NCBI RefSeq assembly: GCF_014199305.1
Contig: NZ_JACIJK010000002.1
Coordinates: 1-64,000, forward strand
Direction of reading: 5' to 3'
Length of the DNA: 64,000 bases
From: Sphingomonas aerophila
Lineage (GTDB): Bacteria; Pseudomonadota; Alphaproteobacteria; Sphingomonadales; Sphingomonadaceae
Shown here: in pieces, positions 56,931 to 64,000 of the stretch
Position numbering within the stretch: the first letter of the stretch is position 1
Layout of the letters: each line of letters begins with the position of its first letter
Position numbers and translations under genes: made by a program
Notes under the pieces: model-generated
Databases searched by the model: none
What the model saw: the letters and a program-made list of their open reading frames with translations, nothing else
Told to the model about the DNA's origin: nothing

Positions 56931-58709
56931 TTACCGCCGTCCGAACAGCTTCTCGATGTCGGCATGAGCGAGCTTGATCCAGGTCGGGCGGCCGTGGTTG
57001 CACTGGCCGGAGTGCGGCGTGGCCTCCATCTCACGCAGCAGCGCGTTCATCTCCGGCACCGACAGCACGCGGCCGGCGCGCACAGACCCGTGGCAGGCCA
57101 TGGTGCCTGCGATGCGGTCGAGGCGCTCGCGCAGTGACAACGCTTCGTCATAGGCGGCGATCTCGTCGGCCAGATCGCGCAATAGCCCGGCTGGATCGGC
57201 CTGCCCCAACAACGCAGGAGTAGCGCGTACCAGCACCGCGCGGGCGCCGAACCGCTCGATCTCCAGACCATAATCCGCGAGTTCGCCCGCTCGCGCTTCC
57301 AGGCGGTCGCACGCGGGCTCATCCAACTCGACCACCTCGGGGATCAGCAGCGCCTGACTCGCGACACGCCCGCCAGCGAGAGCGGCCCGCATACGCTCCA
57401 GCACCAAACGCTCATGCGCCGCGTGCTGGTCGACCAGGATCAGCCCGTCCTCCGCCTCCGCGACCACATAGGTTCGGGCGACCTGCCCGCGCGCCACTCC
57501 GAGCGGGAAGTCGCCCGCGTGGCTTGGCGCAGCCATCGCCGGCTCAGCGCGTGCGGCCGGCGGCGGTGCGAAGAAGGTGGGCCGCCTTTCCGCCACCATT
57601 GCGGGCGCGGAATAATCGAAATTGGGAGCCATTGCGGTTGGCTCTGCAGGCGGAGCCTCACGCTGCCAAAGGTCGGCGATGTCGGCGACAGGCTGGCGCA
57701 CGACGCGGTGACCCGCCTGATCCAGGGCCCGTCGAAGTCCTGATACGACCAGCCCGCGGATCGCCGCAGGGTCGCGAAACCGCACCTCGGTCTTGGCGGG
57801 ATGAACGTTGACGTCGACCTCAGACGAGGGAAGGTCGAGGAACAGCGCGACCACGGCATGACGATCGCGCGGCAGCATCTCCGCATAGGCGCCACGGATT
57901 GCCCCGATCAGCAGCCGATCCTTCACCGGCCGGCCGTTGACAAACAAATATTGGTGGTCCGCTACGCCGCGGTGATAGGTCGGCAGGCTTGCCACCCCGC
58001 CCAGCACCACGCTGTCGCGAACCAGGTCCACCGCGACCGAGTTCTCCACCAGGTCACGGTCGGTCAGCGCCGCGACTCGCGCCGGGCGCTCTTCCGGCAC
58101 CGGGGCGGCAAGCACGCGGCGGCCGTCATGCTCGACGGAAAAGCCAATGTCGGGCCGCGCCATGGCGAGTCGGCGAACCGCGTCGAGGCACGCCGCATAC
58201 TCCGCACGAGGGGAGCGCATGAACTTGCGTCGGGCAGGTACGCGCTCGAACAGGTCTTCCACCAGCACTCGGGTCCCGGGCGGCAGGGCAGCGGGGCCCT
58301 CAGCGGCAAGCAGGCCGTTGTCCACGACGCGGCGCCAGCCATCGGCGCCGCGGACCCGACTTTCGATGGCTAGCCGCGCAACGCTGGCGATCGAGGGAAG
58401 CGCTTCGCCACGGAAGCCGAGGGTCGCGACCGAGTCGATGGAGCCTTCGTCGCCGACCAGGCTGTCGGGAAGCTTGGAGGTGGCATGCCGTTCCAGAGCG
58501 AGGACCATGTCGGCCGGGGTCATGCCGCAACCGTCATCGACTACTTCGATCCGCGAAAGCCCGCCCCGCGACAAAGAAACCGAGACCCGACTCGCTCCAG
58601 CGTCGATTGCGTTCTCAACAAGTTCCTTCAACGCGCTGGCCGGTCTTTCCACCACCTCACCGGCAGCGATACGGTTCACAAGGTGCTCGGGCAGACGCCG
58701 TATTGACAT
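56931..58709 (-). CDS. mutL: DNA mismatch repair protein MutL, endonuclease type
   Basis: This 592-residue protein begins [20 protein letters not shown]. Its GHKL ATPase has [18 protein letters not shown] and [12 protein letters not shown]. The C-terminal domain carries the endonuclease motif [12 protein letters not shown] (about 427-438), ACHGSVRAG and CNHGRPTW near the end. It can therefore nick DNA itself, as in bacteria without MutH. I chose ATG 58709 for the conserved start; an extension to 58832 runs back toward mreB. Confidence 0.95.
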   Translation of the reverse strand: MSIRRLPEHLVNRIAAGEVVERPASALKELVENAIDAGASRVSVSLSRGGLSRIEVVDDGCGMTPADMVLALERHATSKLPDSLVGDEGSIDSVATLGFRGEALPSIASVARLAIESRVRGADGWRRVVDNGLLAAEGPAALPPGTRVLVEDLFERVPARRKFMRSPRAEYAACLDAVRRLAMARPDIGFSVEHDGRRVLAAPVPEERPARVAALTDRDLVENSVAVDLVRDSVVLGGVASLPTYHRGVADHQYLFVNGRPVKDRLLIGAIRGAYAEMLPRDRHAVVALFLDLPSSEVDVNVHPAKTEVRFRDPAAIRGLVVSGLRRALDQAGHRVVRQPVADIADLWQREAPPAEPTAMAPNFDYSAPAMVAERRPTFFAPPPAARAEPAMAAPSHAGDFPLGVARGQVARTYVVAEAEDGLILVDQHAAHERLVLERMRAALAGGRVASQALLIPEVVELDEPACDRLEARAGELADYGLEIERFGARAVLVRATPALLGQADPAGLLRDLADEIAAYDEALSLRERLDRIAGTMACHGSVRAGRVLSVPEMNALLREMEATPHSGQCNHGRPTWIKLAHADIEKLFGRR

Positions 58710-58771
58710 GGGTGAGCCTCTAGCCCAAGCGGCCTCATCCCGCGACCCCGTGAGTGCGAGAACGGCGATGA

Positions 58772-59899
<1,128 letters not shown>

Positions 59900-59921
59900 G
59901 GCTGAAGGCATTGGATTGGTC

Positions 59922-59942
59922 ACCCCGGCGGTTCGCCGGGGT
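59922..59942. repeat. Hairpin after mreB, possible dispersed palindrome
   Basis: ACCCCGGCG and its complement CGCCGGGGT flank a 3-base loop, 22 bases after the mreB stop, followed by CCGGGCTGACGGGATAATG. There is no T-run, so it is not a standard terminator. The core matches the reverse strand of the element at 46394-46413, suggesting a repeat family. Confidence 0.4.
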
Positions 59943-59999
59943 CCGGGCTGACGGGATAATGAGCGGGATCGTGCCTTTCCTCACCGGCTGCACGGCAAA

Positions 60000-60019
60000 T
60001 GCCCGGCCGGTGCCGGGCA
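60000..60019 (+). promoter_or_regulatory. Hairpin just upstream of the mreC start
   Basis: TGCCCGGC (60000-60007) and GCCGGGCA (60012-60019) form a perfect 8-base-pair stem with a CGGT loop, ending 18 bases before the GTG start of mreC. In RNA this could shade or expose the weak ribosome site (ACGGAA) and set MreC relative to MreB. Confidence 0.4.
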
Positions 60020-60037
60020 ATTAACGGAACCCCGCGC

Positions 60038-60934
60038 GTGGCGCTTTCCCCTGATCGCCGCACCGGCTTCTCCCGGCGACGGCAGACCCTGGTGTTCCTC
60101 AGCTATGTGCTTGCCGTGGCGGGCGCGTTGCTCGGGGCAGCGTTGCTCGTCATATCACGGTTCGACCCTCCCCTGTTTGCCGGCCTGCGCATGGCCGCGG
60201 CATCGGTCACTGCGCCGGTTTCGACCACGGCAGCGGCACTGGGCCGGGGCATTTGGTCGATCCCCGAGGCGATCAGCACCCACTTTTTCGTACGTCAGGA
60301 GAACGCTCAGCTCCGTGAGGCAGTGAAGCGCAACCAGACGCTGGTGCTTCGTGCCCGAGCGATCGCTTATGAAAACAGGCGCCTGCGCACCTTGCTCGCG
60401 CTGCGCGATCGGGAGGCACACACTGTTGTCGCTGCCCGGCTGGTCAGTTCCACCGCGTCTAGCGGGCGGCGCTTTGCCCTGCTCAATGCGGGTCGCTTCC
60501 AGGGCGTGCGCCCGGGCATGCCGGTGCGTGGCCCGCTTGGACTGATCGGCAGGGTTGTCGAAACCGGGCCGGCGGTGGCGCGAGTGCTGCTGCTGAGCGA
60601 CCCGAACAGTATTGTCCCTGTTCGTCGCGCGCGGGACGGCTTGCCCGCGATCGCGGTCGGGCGCGGTGATGGCCGCGTTGATCTGCGTTCCGTGACGCTT
60701 GCCAATGCTCGTTTTGCAGTTGGCGACTTGTTCGTCACGACGGGCACTGGCGGCATCTACCCGCCGAACGTGCCCGTCGCCCGCGTGCAGGCCGCAGGTG
60801 CCGACTCCGTCGCAGCGGAGCCGCTAGCGCCCGCCGACACGCTGGACGTTGCCCTGGTGCAGGAGCCTTTCCTGCCGGTTCCGCCGCCATCCCGGCCAGA
60901 GGTTCCGCCGATCGGTGGCGGGATAACGCCGTGA
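60038..60934 (+). CDS. mreC: Rod shape-determining protein MreC
   Basis: This 298-residue protein has an N-terminal membrane span (LVFLSYVLAVAGALLGAALL), a coiled-coil segment (FVRQENAQLREAVKRNQTLV, YENRRLRTLLAL) and the beta-rich periplasmic domain with FALLNAGRFQGVRPGMPV and VLLLSDPNSIVPV. It links MreB to PBP2. I use GTG 60038 because upstream codons run through a hairpin. It ends overlapping mreD by 4 bases. Confidence 0.92.
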   Translation: MALSPDRRTGFSRRRQTLVFLSYVLAVAGALLGAALLVISRFDPPLFAGLRMAAASVTAPVSTTAAALGRGIWSIPEAISTHFFVRQENAQLREAVKRNQTLVLRARAIAYENRRLRTLLALRDREAHTVVAARLVSSTASSGRRFALLNAGRFQGVRPGMPVRGPLGLIGRVVETGPAVARVLLLSDPNSIVPVRRARDGLPAIAVGRGDGRVDLRSVTLANARFAVGDLFVTTGTGGIYPPNVPVARVQAAGADSVAAEPLAPADTLDVALVQEPFLPVPPPSRPEVPPIGGGITP

Positions 60935-61446
60935 GCGGGATTGAGTATCGCCCCTTTGCGCGGACTTTGCCGCCTGGTCGCGCGCGGGCACTTCCCTGGG
61001 CGACGGTGATCGGCGGATCAGCGGTGACGGCTTGGCCGGCCGTCGCGAACATTCCGTTGATGCCGCCATTCGGGCTTCTGATGCTCCTGACCTGGCGACT
61101 GCTGGCGCCCTTTGCGCTGCGGCCATGGGCCGCCGCACCGCTCGGCCTGGTGGACGATCTGGTCAGCGGACAGCCGCTCGGTAGCGCGGTCCTGCTGTGG
61201 TCCCTATGTTTCCTGGGGATCGATCTAGTTGAACAGCGGTTGGGGATGCGCGACTTCTGGCAGGATTGGACCATCGCCACCGGCGCGATTGCGGCGACCT
61301 TGCTGGGCGGACGGCTGTTTGCGTTACCGATTGGGATGGTCGTGGACGGCGCCGCGCTGGCGCAGATCGCAATCGCCGTGGCACTGTTTCCGGCGACGGC
61401 ACGCCTTGTCGCCTGGGTGGACCGCAAGCGGGGGCAGCCGCGATGA
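60931..61446 (+). CDS. mreD: Rod shape-determining protein MreD
   Basis: This 171-residue inner-membrane protein has about five spans, with P-x-x-P-P-F-G in NIPLMPPFGLLMLLTWRLL and LGLVDDLVSGQPLGSAVLL, the conserved MreD segment near an acidic pair. It belongs to the elongasome. The GTG start overlaps the mreC stop (GTGA), and its stop overlaps mrdA (ATGA). Confidence 0.88.
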   Translation: MSGIEYRPFARTLPPGRARALPWATVIGGSAVTAWPAVANIPLMPPFGLLMLLTWRLLAPFALRPWAAAPLGLVDDLVSGQPLGSAVLLWSLCFLGIDLVEQRLGMRDFWQDWTIATGAIAATLLGGRLFALPIGMVVDGAALAQIAIAVALFPATARLVAWVDRKRGQPR

Positions 61447-63539
61447 GGCGCCAGCCTCGCCTGGTCACGGAAGCCAGCCAGGCGTTCAGCTTTTCACGCC
61501 GTGCCTGGTTGCTGGGCGCTGGGCAGGCGGGCGTTGGCGTGCTGCTGGCCGGCCGCATGGGATGGCTGGCCGTGGCGGAAAATGCCCGATTTAGCCAGTT
61601 GGCGGAGTCGAACCGGGTCAACATGACCCTGATACCCCCACGACGTGGCTGGATCGTGGATCGGAACGGCGCGCCGATCGCCAACAACCGGACTAGTTTT
61701 CGCGTCGATATTATCCCGGACCGGCTGGAAGGCGGCGATGAAGGGCGTGAGCGCGTGCTGCGCGCGCTGGAAGTGCTGCTTCGCCTGACCCCGCAGGATA
61801 TGGAGCGGGTGCGCATTGACCTGAAGCACGCCGCCGGGTTCCAGCCCGTCGCCGTGGCCGAGGATCTGGACTGGGAGCGCTTCGCCGCCGTCAGCGTCCG
61901 CCTACCCGAATTGCCGGGGGTGGCGCCAACCCGAAATTTCGCGCGCAGCTACCCGTTGGGCGCCGCCGTGGCGCACCTGACCGGCTATGTGGGCGCTCCC
62001 ACCGCCGAGCAGTTTCGTGAAACACACGATCAGTTACTCGTCACGCCGGGGTTCAAGCTCGGCAAGGACGGTCTGGAACGCGCGTTGGAGCATGAGTTGC
62101 GCGGTACGCCGGGCGCGAAGCGGGTGGAGGTCACATCCCGCGGCAAGCTTGTGGCCGAGCTTCCGACCCGGCCGGACGTGCCGGGCCGGAACCATCGCCT
62201 GACGATCGACGCGGGGCTGCAGGATTATGCCGCGCGGCGGCTTGGCACGAATTCGGGCTCGGCGGTCGTGATCGACTGCCGGACGGGCGAGATGCTCGCC
62301 ATGGTGTCGATGCCGGCATACGACCCGAACAGCTTTTCAGCGGGGATCAGCCACCTCGAATGGGACATGTTGTCGGGGAACGACCACGTCCCGTTGATGA
62401 ACAAGGTCACCCAGGGGCTGTATCCGCCGGGATCCACCGTGAAGCCGATGAACGGCCTCGCCCTGCTCGCGGCAGGCGTGGGAGCGTCGGACAGGGTCAA
62501 CTGCTCGGGCGCGATGCGCTTGGGATCCAGCGTCTTTCACTGCCACAAACGCGGCGGGCATGGCCCGCTCGATCTGCGCAACGCCATCATGCAGAGCTGC
62601 GACATCTACTTCTACGAGATGATCCGCCGGGTCGGCTATGATGCGATTGCGCCGCTTGCGCGGTCTTTGGGGCTGGGCCAGAAGTTCGTCCTGCCCTTTG
62701 GGAGCCAGCGATACGGGACTGTTCCTGACTCCGCGTGGAAGCTCAAGAAGTACAAGACGAAGTGGACGGTCGCTGACGGGCTGAACGCTTCGATCGGTCA
62801 GGGCTACGTCCTCGTAAATCCGTTGCAGCTCGCCATCATGGCGGCGCGGCTTGGGTCCGGGCGTGTCCTGCAGCCAACCCTGCTCGCGGACCAGATCGAC
62901 AACAACCCGCCCCCCCTGCCAATCTCGCCGGAGCACTTCGCCACGGTACGAGAGGCGATGTGGGGCGTGGTGAATGGCGGGGGCACTGGCGGCGCTGCCC
63001 GCATGTACGTGCCCGGCGTCAGCCTTGCCGCCAAGACCGGCACCGCGCAGGTGCGCCGCATCACCATGGCAGAGCGTCGGTCGGGCGTACTCGGCAACGC
63101 CTCCCTGCCCTTCAAACTGCGCGACCATGCCCTGTTCGTGTGCTTCGCGCCGGCGGACAATCCGCGCTACGCGGCAGCGGTGGTACTGGAGCATAACGGC
63201 CATACCGTTCGCAATTTGGACACGCCCATGATCGGGCGCGACATCGTGACGTACCTGTTCGACCGCGATCGCGCGATAAAATCGCTGGCCGAGGTCGAGC
63301 CGACCTGGGGCGGCGACATCCCGACCCGCATGGCGGCACAGGCAGCGGAGTATCGAGCGGCGCGTAACCTTCCCCCTGCGGCGGTCGCGACGAAGAACGA
63401 TGCCGTGGTGCCGAGCAACGCACCCGCTGTTGCCGCCGCGACGACCCAGGCGGACAAACAGGCGGCGACGCTGGAAGGTGACGGCCCAACCGGCGACACG
63501 ATCGCCGAAGATGGCACCACCGAAGGGACACAGCAATGA
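61443..63539 (+). CDS. mrdA: Penicillin-binding protein 2 (elongasome transpeptidase)
   Basis: This 698-residue protein has an N-terminal span (WLLGAGQAGVGVLLAGRMG), the PBP dimerisation domain with RRGWIVDRNGAPIANN, and the transpeptidase domain. The active serine is Ser331 in PPGSTVKPMNG, the second motif is SCD at about 385, and the third is KTGTAQV at 531. It cross-links peptidoglycan during elongation, paired with RodA. The C-terminal tail of about 60 residues is low complexity. It overlaps rodA by 4 bases. Confidence 0.96.
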   Translation: MRRQPRLVTEASQAFSFSRRAWLLGAGQAGVGVLLAGRMGWLAVAENARFSQLAESNRVNMTLIPPRRGWIVDRNGAPIANNRTSFRVDIIPDRLEGGDEGRERVLRALEVLLRLTPQDMERVRIDLKHAAGFQPVAVAEDLDWERFAAVSVRLPELPGVAPTRNFARSYPLGAAVAHLTGYVGAPTAEQFRETHDQLLVTPGFKLGKDGLERALEHELRGTPGAKRVEVTSRGKLVAELPTRPDVPGRNHRLTIDAGLQDYAARRLGTNSGSAVVIDCRTGEMLAMVSMPAYDPNSFSAGISHLEWDMLSGNDHVPLMNKVTQGLYPPGSTVKPMNGLALLAAGVGASDRVNCSGAMRLGSSVFHCHKRGGHGPLDLRNAIMQSCDIYFYEMIRRVGYDAIAPLARSLGLGQKFVLPFGSQRYGTVPDSAWKLKKYKTKWTVADGLNASIGQGYVLVNPLQLAIMAARLGSGRVLQPTLLADQIDNNPPPLPISPEHFATVREAMWGVVNGGGTGGAARMYVPGVSLAAKTGTAQVRRITMAERRSGVLGNASLPFKLRDHALFVCFAPADNPRYAAAVVLEHNGHTVRNLDTPMIGRDIVTYLFDRDRAIKSLAEVEPTWGGDIPTRMAAQAAEYRAARNLPPAAVATKNDAVVPSNAPAVAAATTQADKQAATLEGDGPTGDTIAEDGTTEGTQQ

Positions 63540-64000
63540 GCCGCTCTCGCTTCGTGCCCGATGCGGTGGCTGTTCTGCCCTGGCGAGTGATCGGCCTGGT
63601 GCTGGCGATCGGGTTGTTCGGACAGGTGGTACTCTTTTCGGCGGCTGGCGGCAGTCTGCGCCCCTGGGCACTGGGACAGGGGATCCGCTTCTTCGTTCTG
63701 CTCGGCGCCGCCCTCGCCCTTTCGCGGGTGCGAGAGGACGTGTGGCGAAAGGGCGCTTTACCCGTCTATGGCCTGATCGTCGTCGCCCTGCTCGCGGTGG
63801 AACTGCTGGGCAAGGTTTCGGGCGGATCACAGCGATGGCTCGACCTGGGCGTTATCCGCCTCCAGCCCTCCGAATTCATGAAGCCAGCGATCGTGCTGGC
63901 CTGTGCCCGCTTTTACGAGATGTTGCCGATTGGTGAGTTGCGTCGTCTCTCGGGTACGTTGCCGGCAGCGGCCCTGATCGGAATACCGGCCGCCCTCGTC
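63536..64000 (+). CDS. rodA: Peptidoglycan polymerase RodA, 5' part only
   Basis: The frame opens at ATG 63536 (MSRSRFVPDAVAVLPWRVIG) and runs past the window end, so about 155 residues are visible. SEDS family features are present: several hydrophobic spans, GGSLRPWALGQGIRFF, and the hallmark GGSQRWLDLG...RLQPSEFMKPAIVL. It polymerises glycan strands for PBP2. The overlap with mrdA and the order mreBCD-mrdA-rodA are standard in alphaproteobacteria. Confidence 0.93.
   Translation, partial: MSRSRFVPDAVAVLPWRVIGLVLAIGLFGQVVLFSAAGGSLRPWALGQGIRFFVLLGAALALSRVREDVWRKGALPVYGLIVVALLAVELLGKVSGGSQRWLDLGVIRLQPSEFMKPAIVLACARFYEMLPIGELRRLSGTLPAAALIGIPAALV

Overview
The window is a GC-rich, gene-dense piece of chromosome from an alphaproteobacterium, most likely a sphingomonad (Sphingomonas-like). 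This rests on recognised gene content: a zwf-pgl-edd-glk-eda Entner-Doudoroff set, a CysN-CysC fusion, a magnesium-type HemB, a long ribosomal protein L9, MreBCD-PBP2-RodA, and endonuclease-type MutL. There are many GTG and TTG starts and 4-base ATGA-type overlaps. I found no phage genes, transposase, integrase, CRISPR array or rRNA. One tRNA gene, tRNA-Arg(ACG), is present.

Layout. 390-7315 (+): a tightly coupled eight-gene cluster of an SPFH protein with a C-terminal SHOCT motif, two zinc-ribbon DUF4178 proteins, a 49-residue membrane microprotein, a DUF350 membrane protein, a membrane-anchored aminopropyltransferase, a Tat-signal FAD oxidoreductase and S-adenosylmethionine decarboxylase. 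This is the best candidate for an undescribed system. 7312-10237 (-): a histidine kinase with a degenerate ATPase domain, coupled to a NodB-like deacetylase. 10361-23273: an Lrp regulator, a periplasmic repeat protein, yaaA, an SDR enzyme, gyrA, DUF952, an acetate-type transporter, trmFO, an EF-hand protein, a cyclopropane fatty acid synthase, a photolyase and an HDAC-like hydrolase. 23345-28276 (+): rppH, then DUF481, an M20 hydrolase, astA and astB, which form a partial arginine succinyltransferase route. 28327-32171 (+): a small membrane protein and cysD-cysNC-cysQ sulfate activation. 32409-33390: a frameshifted oxygenase-like gene beside tRNA-Arg.

33869-42214: a lipoprotein, a fused membrane/spermidine-synthase-like protein, hemB, a lipid kinase, a MATE exporter, pyrG and secG. 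42413-49828 (+): a MarR regulator, a short SH3-like protein, argC, then the complete glucose-6-phosphate to pyruvate plus glyceraldehyde-3-phosphate set. 50178-54711 (-): fabD-fabG-acpP-fabF-mltG, linking fatty acid synthesis with a peptidoglycan glycosylase. 54901-56618 (+): an RcnB-like protein and rpsF-rpsR-rplI, followed by two hairpins. 56931-58709 (-): mutL. 58859-64000 (+): mreB, mreC, mreD, mrdA and the 5' part of rodA, the cell elongation machinery, cut by the window end.

Two architectural features recur. Operon genes are commonly coupled by 4-base overlaps. Four convergent gene pairs end with stop codons interlocked in a single 4-base sequence, leaving no room for a terminator between them.
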